Shown: in pieces, positions 21,055-32,405 of the stretch
Numbering within the stretch: the first letter of the stretch is position 1
Layout: every line of letters begins with the position of its first letter
Assembly: GCA_025602915.1 (NCBI GenBank)
Contig: JAHLJZ010000058.1
Span: 62,001 to 126,000 of the forward strand
Length of the DNA: 64,000 nt
Direction of reading: 5' to 3'
DNA from: Paraphysoderma sedebokerense
Taxonomy: Eukaryota > Blastocladiomycota > Physodermatomycetes > Physodermatales > Physodermataceae
Made by a program: the position numbers and the translations under genes
Notes under the pieces: model-generated
The model's input: only the letters and a program-made list of their open reading frames with translations
The model's database searches: none
Told to the model about the DNA's origin: nothing

Positions 21055-24000
21055 CTAAGATTGATCTTGATCCGATTCGTCAACTTTTGCCATCACATTA
21101 CCTAAACTCTTGACTCCCTTTTTTCTCTGTGCTGATATCGCAGGACTACTATTTCCACTCGCAGATCCAGTACCGGTACCACTCCCAGAAAGAGAACTAT
21201 TCGTTTCCTCTTGATTCGAAGTATCCGATAAATTCTTCCCTGGGTTATTCTGACTTTCCGTCATTTTTTTCACCACAAACATTTTGGTTCTTAAATTCTT
21301 GAGAGCACCGCTAGACCCGCTGGAACTACCAGTGTTGCTTAGATTCCCCACTGATCCAACCGAACTCACATTAGACGCACTTCCCATACCCAAACGTCTT
21401 AAACTACCCATTCTTCCCATTCTTTTCCACAAACTTGAACTGTTACTCAATGACGCAATCGTACCAACGATATCAACACCGTTCATTTCTCGTTCCCATA
21501 CAACTGATTCCTCCCAGACAGGGAATGATTGGATGTAGGAAAGAACGATGGGCGTTACATTGGACAAGGTAGATTTGAAAGGGTAAGGCGAAGACGATGA
21601 AGATTGGTAGGTTAACAACGGGACGAGGGCGTGGGTGAAGATTGTTTCGATTTTTGATATGTTGAGATGAGTGGAGGTCGAATTGTTGGATGTGAATGTT
21701 GGTAGTAGATTGTGTAAGCGAATGAGTTCATAAATATGTGCGCCTACCATGAAGGTGTCAATCAATCATTATTAAGCAGAAAACTAACATAGTTTAACAA
21801 AATTCGCTTACATAGAACAGGGACACCGGGAGGCTGCGACTGCGAAAGATTGCTTCGATATCGCATAAAATAGCGTTTCGGATCTAGAAATGTATCCATT
21901 TCTTTAAACATTTGAATATATTTACCACCGACCCCCTATTAATAGATAGTTGGTAGAAACAATAATTTTAGTTTCTGCGTTTTCAATCAGATAAAAAGAG
22001 ATATTCCTCACCTCCCACAAATCTTTCTGAAACATAACCCACGGTCGTCTCAAAGTGGCCGTAATCACAGCCATTCCCTGCCAATCGTGCAAAAGAGTAC
22101 TTTCGTTCGCAACTTTTAGAAACGTTTTCACAACATTGGCGCGTTTTTTCGCTGTTCCGGCAGTGTAGATGGCACTAAACACCCAATTCGAGAAATTCTT
22201 AATCCATAGGCAATAGTCCATTATCGGTTTCAACCGAGGATCATGACTTCCCCCGACTACTTTTGCTGGAGATAACAACAATTGAAGTAAAAGTGTGGTA
22301 GGTACACGAGATACGTATTCTTGATTTATCAGTGCAAGATGTTGAGCAAGCGTCACAGGGTCGAATTCAATGATCAAAGATTTCGTTGTATCGACTTTAG
22401 AACTAAGGTTTGAATTTGATTTGAGGTAGTTGGGCGACAGTCGGTTCAAGCGCTACAATTTAAATAAAGGAATATAGTAAAACAGTTCAGCATTAGCAGA
22501 GTGCAACATCTACCGCGACTGATTTCGGCATTCTAAGTTACCTGATTCTTGATTGCTTCGCTTAACTTTGCAGATAATCTAAATGAAATACCCGCTTCAT
22601 CTGGGTTTCCGCCGGTATGATTGGTGAGCGACTTAACGAATTCGTCAAGCGTATCAAACAAATCTTTGTTTAATGTAAAATCAACCCATGAGAGGCTAAC
22701 CCACTTGAAGAGAAATGTAGCAATGTTGTTGAGAACGACTAGCCGCTGTGACGTCGGAACAGTGTTGGGAAGAGACTTGTAGGTGTCGATTAAAGTGTTC
22801 AAAAGTGCTATCGGATGAATGAACAGATGATAGGTTGAAAGAACTAGTCCTACGATATACGGGTCTTCATCGCAAAAAGATCAAATTAGCAAGGATCAAT
22901 ACACAAAAGCGAACTTATAACAAGACTCCTCACCAATGCAATCTTTTGATTCTTTTTCCCCAATCGTCATGCGTCGTGGCGAAATTGGTTGGCCAACGGG
23001 TGATAAGGGACTTTTTGGTGCCGCCTTCTCGCTGTTTGCGTTGTCCCTTTTCGGCAGCAGCAAATGCTCCAGCAGATTTTCAATTGTTACTGATTCCTGC
23101 TTAAGAATATAATGAGGGTCATCCGGTATATTCGAATCTACATTGACAAGAAGTAGAAAATATGTTAATCAGAAACACATTTGAAATCAGAACATCACAG
23201 AACACTAGACAAACCGTTGTAATGTTGAAACGTCAGTTTCAATTTCTGGGAACTTTTAAAAATGCTCGAAGGTTCATCGAAATCGTCAGAGTTCCATTCA
23301 GAATCATTCTTGGAATTCAAATCTTCGTATGTTCTTGCACTCCAAGTAATTTTTGTCAGATAATCTATGGGTTAAGTGTCACATGAGAACCGAGATTTTG
23401 ACAGACAATAGCAATTTAAAAGATATACCCTGGATACTGCTTCTGTTTTCATATGTTCCAAACAATATCGGCAATGTAATTTCATCGGGAAATTGTAGCG
23501 CTTGCAGCTAAGTGAATGTCGTAGTGTGAGTTTGAGCTTACGAATAGAAACTTTAACTAACTTCACAGTACCTCGAAGTCTGAAGATGCGACATTTCGAT
23601 ATTCTTTTTATATTCATCATTAAAAAGGTAAGCGAAAAAAAGGTAGAAGTAGGAACAAACACAAAATTTTGAGAGAATGTTAAAACGGTTTAGCACAATC
23701 GATGAAATTTATCAGGCACTCTTACCATGCAATATCGACACAAACCACTCTTTTGGCGTCTCTGCGTTAAATGTAACGACAAGAAAATCCCTTTTAGTGA
23801 AGTCAGCAAATGAAAGAGTATTTCTATATTCCAACCTTTTGATAAACTTCCATCAGCAATTGATGGGTCCGAATTCTGCCGTCGTGGTGTGGAGACCGAT
23901 GTTATGCTTCCTCTACTCTGAATTTCGCCGTTTCCGCTATGAGAATTGCTTAAATGGCTCTGTAAACTAGACGTACTGTGACCTACTCGAGTCTTACTTC

Positions 24001-24247
24001 TAAAAAGATTGTAAGTGCTGGTCGAACTTAAGGATTGTGTGCGCTCTCGGTAATTAGTTGTCGCGGAGTCGGGAGGAAGTGTTTGTGAGAGTGGATGCTG
24101 CGGTTGCACATTTGTTTGAATATGTAATCCGGTATTATGTTTTGGAATGTTCGAAGATGATGATACAGGTTCAGTGGGAGGAGGTGGTAATGCTGAAATG
24201 TCTGTCGGGGTATTGGAAGAGTGGGACGTTGGTTCTACCGTCGTCAT
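21055..24247 (-). CDS. Ras guanine-nucleotide exchange factor (CDC25-type)
   Basis: Multi-exon minus-strand gene. N-terminal part (from the ATG at 24247, MTTVEPTSHSS) is Ser/Thr/Pro-rich with phosphorylation-like sites (PRRQNSDPS). A following exon (about 23810-23700) reads DFLVVTFNAETPKEWFVSIL, resembling the last strand and helix of a PH domain. Next come linker exons, a REM/RasGEF-N segment (22802-22533, with NNIATFLFKWVSLSW), and the catalytic RasGEF domain (22449-21922: FDPVTLAQHLALINQEY, NFSNWVFSAIYT, KRANVVKTFLKVANE, WQGMAVITATLRRPWV). The last exon (21765-21055) completes the domain and ends in a Ser/Gly-rich tail. The enzyme exchanges GDP for GTP on a Ras-family GTPase at membranes. 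The Ser-rich exon to PH-like exon junction is uncertain. It is the second G-protein-pathway gene within 10 kb of the G-alpha. Confidence 0.85.
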
Positions 24248-24931
24248 CGTTGGAATTTGTGTTATATGTGTCAACAATGTGACTATGAATATCAATGGGC
24301 GAATGTACCGTCTAGCAAAATTAGTATAACTTATATTGTGTCAATCTTGTAAAATTTTTGAACACAAATGTTAAAAGTAATTCAGCAAAAAAAGAACGGC
24401 TGTTAGCATGAGGTTTGGGCCCGACAGAGCATAAACTACGAACAGTTTATGTCCTACGACTACCGCGATGAGACAAATTGATTGATATATGCGGACGGTT
24501 TTGCTTGTTTCCCTACTATACTTACATCTAAACTTAATGTTCTTGCTTGTTGAAATTGGTAGATTATGTTTAGGATGTAGTGTGATTTTAATTAAATCGT
24601 TAAGAGTAGTTCAGCAGAAGATACCTCACTATCACACCAAAATTCATAAGTCGCCAGCAGGAGTTAAGAAATCGATCCAAAAACTGTAGCTTGAAATACT
24701 TATCATTGTCTTTACCCTCATGTACCAATAGCTCTTGAGCATTAACCTGTAATCACGGCCGTTCGATGAAGATATCTGATTACATTGCCTATGATTTCAG
24801 ACACACGCCAATAGCCTTTATTTAAGGGGTTGAACTCCAAAGTATACAGTGCAATAATTTATCTTTTCAACTAGTCACTCCGCCTCAGATAATGCGCCAT
24901 GATAAATTCAGAAAATTCAGACTAAAAAAAT
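24248..24931. other. Spacer, no gene seen
   Basis: 5' region of the RasGEF gene and 3' region of the IFI44-like gene. The 66-codon plus-strand frame at 24489-24689 has a hydrophobic run but no context supporting a gene. Confidence 0.45.
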
Positions 24932-26339
24932 TTAACGCCCCGGTTTCTTGCGCACTTCATTCGCGAAATGATCCTCGGCAGCAAAAAGTACTCTAATTAG
25001 TACATCCAGGGCTAGACAATCAACAGGGATGTGCGGTTCCAACTCATTATAGTAATTCTTCACCGGAAGAACGCAATTAGCAGAAACTCCTAGACGATTT
25101 GCGACATCCTCCATCATAGCTCTTATTGCTGTGCTTTGGTAAACATTCTTTACGTCTGTATAAATATTTTCATTCACTTTGTCAATTTTGGTCAGTAGAG
25201 CGAGAATCGGAATATCTGTATGAGAATTTGAATTTTAGTAACTTATCAGCGGGGTTTGGATATGAAAAATGCCCTGGGTTACGTACTTCTGATTCTTGCA
25301 GCATCCCTGAATTTACTCATCTTCTCAAAGTATTCAGCGCTGATAGAAGAAGCAAAGATTAGTAATAGCATGACATGGATTCTATCAAGAATAGTCGGCT
25401 TTTGGTTGAATCCGGGTACAGAGTAAGTGATGGGTCTCGACAAGTCAAAGAAGTCGGGAATATTGCCATCAAGAATATAGTTCAGTTCGCCTTGCTCGTA
25501 AGAATTCTTATCCCATCCTTTGGTATCCCATAACACTAATCGTGGGATGCCTGGACAAACATATTTTGAGAGCTCAGTTGTCAAGGATCCCGTCCCGGTT
25601 CCTACCATTGCCCGTTGCGTAAGCCGTCCTTGTAGAGCCGTATCAATGGTATTAAAGAAAGATGATTTCCCGGCCCCAACTCCGCCGAACACTAAAACAT
25701 TGACTTGGTTTACACACAATCTTGTCGCGAGTGGCATTTCAAAGGTCGTCAGTTTCTGTATGAGCGTTTCTTTCCCCCTGGCAAAATAGACTCCGATTAA
25801 TAAAATGCAATGTTGAGTGTGAGATCATTCGGTGACAGTACCTCAACGAAAAGTCAAAAGTTCGTCAAAAGTTCGACTGAAACAGAAGCGCTATTAGTTC
25901 CTTGTGTACGGGAGGGTGAAACGATCCAACACATAATGGATGTGATACACACCTACATTACCTAGATGAATCACTTGAAACTGTTGAACGTTATTGCATG
26001 TCGGCCTGGTGCTGAATTGAAAGCGGCCATTAAAAGATGAACTTCCGCTGAAGAAACTAAGATAGAATTGCTGTCCATTGTGTCCAAATAGGGGTCCGTT
26101 CTGTTGATGGTCATAAATAGCTCTGTCTGGGTTTGGTATGGGATACTTTGTCGCTTGAACGTTTTGGCCATCGAAGCTGAATAAAAAGGCATTGTGATCA
26201 CATTTGTAGGAATTACTTGAAGTCCATGGTACACTGGTGTAACCCCCAAAAATGTCGTGTATCTACCAGACGGTAATTGTTTGATTCTAAACTCTCCTAA
26301 CTTCACGGTGGCCTCCCCCAGAGTATTTTCTTCAACGGT
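24932..26339 (-). CDS. IFI44-like P-loop GTPase
   Basis: Three or more exons; the first codon is not resolved because the leftmost open exon (to about 26339) has no in-frame ATG. G-boxes are clear: P-loop GGVGAGKSSFFNTID, a Thr-rich switch region (GTGTGSLTTE), DTKGW as G3, and LLTKIDKV as G4; the C-terminal part contains VLPVKNYYNELE and ends at GR. The run GxxGAGKSSFFN, followed by a TT-containing switch and a closing PVKNY motif, is the pattern of the interferon-induced protein 44 (IFI44/IFI44L) GTPases, known widely in animals and patchily elsewhere. The N-terminal exon (starting KLGEFRIKQLPSG) is not recognisably the TLDc domain that IFI44 proteins carry. Role unknown here; family members are linked to membrane or defence functions in animals, which I would not transfer to a fungus. 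Confidence 0.75.
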
Positions 26340-27715
26340 TCAATCGGATCTCCTCGCTCTCCATAGCATTCCGGCTTCATCTGCCGACACAGTGTATCGC
26401 CATGCTGAAAGGCAGCGAAGCATTCCGGAAAGTGTTCTTGCGAACGTCATAAACGACATTTCTCCTGCGCTCGACAAACCAGAACTTCAAGAGTTTAGGC
26501 TAGCGGAACTAAACGAATTGATTGAAAGCGAAGATGTTGATCCTGATATCAGACGAAGAAGAATCATTGAAGAAGTTATATCGAGGCTTTATGTAATGCT
26601 GAATGCTATTGGTCACGAAGGTTTGAAACATATTGGCCCGAAATGGTTAAGGCGATACTGTGATTTCATAGGAGAGTCCGGCAAACTAACAATCTGAAAG
26701 ACGAAGTTGGTGGCCGGAATTGGTTCCATTTTCAAAAATATCTGAACTGAAGAAAGGTCCTCGAGCTATTTTATTCATGAAACTTTTCGCGTGCGTATAT
26801 ATCTTTAGTCTGATTCTCAGAAGGATAGGGCTAATGACTAATATGCAGGTCAATCGATGATCCTGATAAGTTGGTGCGAGAGGCAGCACTTTCTCAACAT
26901 TTCGCCACATCGCCGGAAAGGACGATATTGCTGTCTAGATTTAAAAGCGCAATGAATCACCCTTGCCTCCGGACCTTCGATTTTGATAGTAAGTTCGATA
27001 TTTCCTTACTGGCAGTTGTTGTTATTGTGAGACTACTAGAGAATTCTTTGCGGGGACATCGCTCTCAATGATAAGGTAAACTAACAAAGCTTTTGCAGCC
27101 CTAGCAGAAAATGATCTACCCAGGCTTAAACAACATCACAATCTTTTCAGCAGCGGCAACGGCCTTGTTTCTTCGCATTCTCAGCTACCCTCCCAATCAA
27201 CGGAAACATTGCCTGCCAATATTCCCTCTGCCGCTCCCACGCTCTCCACCGCTGTTCCCATGTCATCAGCTCCTAGTACTATTTCAGTGGCTCCTCCGTT
27301 AAACAACGCTAATTCACCGACAGTTCCAACTTCAACCCTACCGATGACCGCTGATGAAGTTACCGCTGTTCAAGCTACTGCTGTTGAACGAACTGTTGAA
27401 GTTACTGCTGCTGAAGTTACTGCTGCTGAAGTTGATTCAGCTTTACCTCGCACTCATGACATTGGGATGTTGTCCCCAATCCCTCCTGTTCCTAATCAAA
27501 TCAACGAATCAATTGATCATCCATCAAGCACGAGCAGCGATAAACTTCTTCCTTCTAAACCCTCTTTGACAGTTGTATGCAGTTCGCCGATGTTATTTCA
27601 GGAACCTCGGTGTCTTCAAGTATCCGCGGTGAACATAATGGAGGGCAGGATAACTAATCCTGAAATGGGGCAAGGTTTGAGGCTGAATATTTGCGAATTT
27701 TTGAACTGTGATTGA
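26322..27715 (+). CDS. Protein of unknown function, helical then Ser/Thr/Pro/Ala-rich
   Basis: At least three exons. Exon 1 (about 26322-26690) is acidic and helical (LDKPELQEFRLAELNELIES, RRRRIIEEV). A middle exon (about 26850-26991) reads DDPDKLVREAALSQHF and LLSRFKSAMNHPCLRTFDFD. The last exon (27100-27715) begins LAENDLPRLKQHHN and becomes a low-complexity Ser/Thr/Pro/Ala region with a five-residue tandem repeat VTAAE near 27400. The link between exon 1 and the next exon is not clean (a small exon reading SELKKGPRAILFMKLFA appears between them). No ATG opens exon 1, so the 5' end is missing or lies under the divergent IFI44-like gene. I do not recognise the family. Confidence 0.45.
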
Positions 27716-28197
27716 TCAGAACTCTCATTTATCCTCATAGAAATTCCGAGAAGCGATACCATACATATTCCTAGCAGTAGAAATACCCGGAATCCAAATA
27801 TGAGCGAACGAGCTGGGGTCCCCAGTATCGGCTCAGTTTCAGGTATTTCTTGGACGCCATTAATTCTGAATTCAATGAGGTGCAATCAATCTATAATTTT
27901 AACATTTATCCCTTTATTCCTAATTAGATAGGGAAAATCAAAGAGTTGATTTGGTGGAATCAGCTACTGCATCATGCGATGTCCTGGGTGAGGCGAATGA
28001 GAATGCCTCAAATGTCGCAATTCCTGGAAGACACAGGGCAAAACGCCCGCGGCTTCAACCTCGCCGTTTTGAAGGATTTGTTGTTCATAACAGCAATCGA
28101 TAGAAATGGGAAATTATTTAGGATGTATGATTTTGTTTGCCGACGGATATATGCTGGCAAGCCGTGCAATAGAATGAAATGCATAAAACACTAAAAA
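27716..28197. other. Possible isolated exon, otherwise nothing
   Basis: Plus strand about 27930-28090 reads as a coding-like exon with a basic cluster that looks like a nuclear localisation signal (AKRPRLQPRR), preceded by a TAG acceptor-like site. It does not connect convincingly to either neighbour. The rest shows no feature. Confidence 0.3.
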
Positions 28198-28440
28198 GTA
28201 AAAAGTACATACTCTTGACCGAAATCGGGATAAGGGCCTTGCCATTGCGTAGAGAAATGAAATGTTTCGGTAGGTCGGTGAAAGAAAATTGATTTCAGTC
28301 TACCAGTGGCGTCGGGTAAAAGGTAGCGAGCCCACAGCTTAATTTCAGCCTTCGGAACTCTTAAGTTCCTCTTGGTTGTCTGAATAATGCGCATATCTTC
28401 GTGACAGTAGATATATAGGATTTGATGCGTGGTACCTTGA
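28198..28440 (-). repeat. Inverted duplication, left arm
   Basis: On the minus strand this arm reads open for about 80 codons (KRNLRVPKAEIKLWARY, then FHFSTQWQGPYPDFGQEY). The same sequence, about 85-90% identical by eye, recurs on the plus strand at 28585-28825. The two arms face head to head around a spacer of roughly 145 bp. The left arm keeps its reading frame; it looks like an exon of a gene or transposon whose other exons are not recognisable on that side. Confidence 0.75.
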
Positions 28441-28584
28441 AATGGAGGGGAGGAACGGTTGTTTATTTTCACCGGCTACTGAACTTCCCGCCTATCCCTA
28501 TTTTCGGGCGACTTCACGCGTGCGACTTGTCGCCTGGAATAGGAAAAGTAATCGCATTTCCCACGTTTAGACGCGCCCGATATA

Positions 28585-28825
28585 TCAAGCTACCGCGTAT
28601 CTATCCTATATTTACTGTCACAAAGATATGCGGATTATTCAGACAACGAAAAGGAACTTGAGAGTTCCGAAGGCTGAAATCAAACTTTGGGTTCGCTACT
28701 ACCCGACGCCACTGGTAGACTGAAAACAATTTTGTTTCACGAACCTACTGAAACTTTTCATTTCTCTACGCAATGGCAAGGCCCTTATCCCGATTTCGGT
28801 CAGGAGTATGTATTTCTTACATTTC
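28585..28825 (+). repeat. Inverted duplication, right arm
   Basis: Plus-strand partner of 28198-28440. It retains KRNLRVPKAEIKLWVRYY but then loses the frame relative to the left arm, while the nucleotide match continues through the segment encoding the PDFG region. It lies directly upstream of, and may once have been a 5' exon of, the CxC-type gene at 28979-30703. Confidence 0.75.
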
Positions 28826-28978
28826 GCACTTTCAATTGCCGCTCCCGTTATTTGTTGTTATGATGAAATCTCATGTTTGCCTTTCAGACCTGATGTCGAT
28901 GGCGACATGGAAGGTTAACTTCTGATTCCTGGTTGCCTTTACAGTGACTTGTAACGACGCTTACGGATCAATGACTAG

Positions 28979-30703
28979 ATGCCCCATCGACCACAAATAC
29001 TTCGACATCCAATATGTATGATTCCGATATGGTTGAGCGTCTTGACGACGAGTATGACCCACCAGCGCATCTCGAATGTGAGATGTCAGATTCCGCGACA
29101 GCCATATCTGGTTTGTGAATATGTGGATCAAATATGCTATGTCTATAATCTAATCATTTTACAGTTACTTATTTTATGGGTCATCCGGCCCACCTTCTTC
29201 CATCGCCCACAAACCAACTTCAAACCCCTCTTCTCTAACCGCAGAAGCCGACCGATCCACTCCACAATTCCGCTCCATCGATAACCATTCTTCGATGGAA
29301 AACCAATTACCAATTGATGGAATCTACCACCGATATATTTCGCGTGATCAGTTCGAGTCTTGTTACTGTTATACTGGGTATAACGTAATTGTGATGTGGG
29401 ACCATCAGGTGGATCGGAATGAAACATTTCAATTGAATAAAAAGCAGAAATCCGAGTCATTTCTTCCGGACGAACCTACTTCGGAGATGGAGATATAGCT
29501 TGGGTACTGTGATTGTCATGTCGAAAAATCATTAGTATTTCGCACTCTTTTAAGAGCAGATCTCACCCAGGAATCAATGGAAGGAGAAGAAGACCGAATT
29601 TGCAGTTGCACTCATGCTCAGCTAGTACTTAGAATCGTCACTATGAATTCTCCCGATCTGATAAAGCACGAAGACTTCCGAAAGCGATTCGATGTAAGCA
29701 GTAATACAATCTCGTCTGCCCCCATCCCCATTGATCTGAAGATTCTTCGTAAAAGCTTGATGAAGCAAGTGTATCTTCACTTTTATGAGTCAGAGAAACT
29801 TTGGGTTGCATCATATGTGGACCAATATGGTAGGTTCAAGCATGTGAGCTGCTCCAGAACTAATAAAAGGTGCGTAGATTTCAGTAGATTTCAGGACCGG
29901 GTACGAGCCACTGTTGACCCATTTGCCAAAACTAGGTACTGTCGCCACACGAATTACATACGAAAAATCCAAGAAGGCACTTCAAATGAGTGTGAACCGG
30001 AAGAGGAATTGATTGAAGAAGCGGCTGATTCTAATGATGAAGGATCTGAAGCGGCTGACGATGAAAATCAACTTGATGGCGCTGGTATCCCTCAGCTTAA
30101 ATGTATATCTCGTAAAGTCATAGGAGGTAAGTTCTTGAAGTATATGAGACTTGAATCTGTATCTCACGCCAGTCATTACAGACACTTTCAGCGACGAGCA
30201 GCGAGCCGCTCTGGCTTCACAGGCTCAAGGTACCCAAAGGGAAACGATGCGTAACCTGCATCCTACAAAGTGTCCAGACTGCAATGAAGACCTTTCAACG
30301 TTTTACGACCACACTAGTAATTATACTGTCGTCTTTGACATTTCCACAGCCCATGTTACTCCCGACGTTAAAGTTCGTTTGTCATTGTCAGAAGCTGGTA
30401 ATGTATGATGGATACGAACATTGCACTTCAACAGACAACACCCACATATTCACTTACAACCTACTGATTCATTCGATGCAAATGATGGCTTCCGCTGGAG
30501 CTAATATCTATGCTCAGTGGGAAGCAATATTGCAAACCTATGCCTTTCACCTTTCCTTGCCCGAGGATCGCATTAAGCGATGGTCCAATCTTCGCAATGA
30601 ATTTCAGTATGCTCTACGTGACTTCGTACTGTTGCGTCAATTTGATATGAAAGTATGCTGTGATGGTAGTGAAGGAACAACAAACAACGAACTAACTCAA
30701 TAA
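28979..30703 (+). CDS. CxC zinc-cluster protein resembling KDZ-transposon-associated genes
   Basis: Several exons on the plus strand. Exon pieces read DEYDPPAHLECEMSDS (28979-29120), GSSGPPSSIA onward (29160-29390), and a long exon 29566-30127 with a SWIM-like cluster (RICSCTHAQLVL, then TRYCRHTNYIRK) and an acidic tail. The next exons hold KCPDCNEDL, then VCHCQKLVMYDGYEHC and a helical end (TYNLLIHSMQMMASAGANIY). A frame change lies between VVFDIS and the CHC cluster near 30370. The combination of CxC/CPxC clusters and a terminal helical block is what I associate with cysteine-cluster domains found with KDZ (Kyakuja-Dileera-Zisupton) DNA transposons in fungi. The DDE transposase core is not seen, so this is a partial or associated gene, probably decaying. 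Confidence 0.4.
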
Positions 30704-32138
30704 TGTAGTACTCTCTGCAAGCATGAAGACGTTCGGTATCTGCACCAACTTTACGGTGTTTATTATAAGTTATCAAAGTTCGGTTGACATCTTTTTTCCC
30801 ACTTCATCTACAGAAGCTCTACCGAGACCCCAAAACTCAATCTACATCTGCTCTACAAAGTTGAACAGGTACAAGCGCTATTGTTTTATCAATGACTGAC
30901 TCACAACACATAGAATATGGGTAAACTAAGGCGAGACGGAGCTGTCCTAACGCACACCTTCGCATTCAAAACCGGGATGCACATAACAACTGTTATACAA
31001 CCGGAAATGCACACCTTTCCAAAACTCCAAACTTCAATCCAAAACATCAACAATGATATCACACTCGAACACAATTTCAATTCTTCTTTATTACGAACTA
31101 AGAATCTGAACGAACCGAACTCCAAACATTAACATAAACATACAAAAAGACTCAAAACAAGAGTGCTATAAGTTGGTACTTTCCGGAAGAAAACATCAAA
31201 TTCGTCTATCGAGTTAACCAAGCCAAGAACATTTTAATCATAAACCATGGTCTGTGTTTGGTGTGTACCGGTGATGACTTATACTATACTTCACCATAGC
31301 AAACCTCGTCCAGAGTTCACTTTCAACGACAACAATTCGATGTTCTGAACCCCCATGTTAACGTATACCACATTCATTTCTCAGGATCCGTGCCGCAGGT
31401 TAATATAGCAATTCGATTTTAGTGTGAGTCAAACGAATGGGACAGGTCTTGCAAACTGGCGAGTTGCGAGACCCAAACAAGGAAGAAGATAACCGAAAAA
31501 TAAGATTAGTATCAAGCTGGATATCGGAACTGAGTTATCTCATGCAAACAACTTTATCTGAACCCCAAAGAATGAGAAAAAGTCCTTGATGAACAGAAAC
31601 CCCGAGCGCATCCGATTTTTGGCGCGCGCTAAATTTTAACTGGTTCGCATTCCACAGTCCAACGCGGCAACCATCTCTGCAGTACATTCACCTAGAAATC
31701 TTGTATTTTTGTGGTGGTTTTTATCCAAATGCATTGTATCATTATGTACTTGATCAGATACCCCCAATTTTCTACTACCAGTACTCTTTATTCCAAAAAA
31801 AAACCCCACACCCACATTAATTATTATTATCATTAAATCATATCAACAATAACTTTAAGATATGAAATGTATATACAATTCGCAAAATCCCTTTTATACA
31901 ACCCCAATGAACCTTTTTCTCGTTTCGTTTTAGTTTTTATTCTTTATACAGAACCAGAAAGAACGCACAGCCTAAAAATGTTTTCAATTTAAGTTAATCC
32001 AATGCAGTTTAATTTTAGTTTTGGATTTAGGTTTTTGAATTTTGGATTTAGGTTTAAAGTTTTTCTTTTGCTTTTCTTTTGCTTTGCTTTTCTTTTTCGT
32101 CAAAATTGGTTTGTTGGGGTTTTGTGAGCGTTTTATGT
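30704..32138. other. Long spacer, no gene seen
   Basis: 1.4 kb with no recognised gene. It includes a T-rich, simple-sequence tract at about 32005-32105 (repeats of GGATTTAGGTTT and CTTTTCTTTTG) that produces a lysine-rich chance frame on the minus strand. A homopolymer-like A run lies near 31794. Confidence 0.45.
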
Positions 32139-32405
32139 TTATGGAGATTGAAAGGTAGTGTATACTTGGCCTATGACTTGTTGTAATTTTGCTTTTGAAA
32201 CGGGTTTGGAAAGGTACATGTCCATTCGGGCTATCGTGATCCATAAATTATAATGAGTGCTATTACGCTGTGGCAATCGCTTCGTCATATAATGCAATAA
32301 GTCAAGGGAGTAGTTGTATCTGTCGTTTCCTGACATTTGAGTCATTACTTTTTCTTTATAGGTTTTAGAAAATTTCATAACTTCATAAATTTCATAACTT
32401 TGCAT
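32139..32405 (-). pseudogene. Receiver-domain tail of a hybrid histidine kinase
   Basis: The last 35 codons read ARMDMYLSKPVSKAKLQQVI and a short tail before the stop. M-D-x-Y-L-S-K-P is the diagnostic end of response-regulator receiver domains in fungal hybrid histidine kinases, with the conserved Lys before Pro. Upstream of a likely acceptor (cgatag near 32245) the frame is not recognisably receiver sequence, and the phospho-accepting Asp part is not found. It lies on the same strand and about 1.6 kb downstream of the kinase N-terminal fragment at 33825-35405, so both are likely remnants of one gene with the DUF262 gene between them. Confidence 0.55.

Noticed and set aside
31984-32244. Lysine-rich minus-strand frame
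   Set aside because: It comes from a T-rich simple-sequence tract and overlaps the receiver-end frame.
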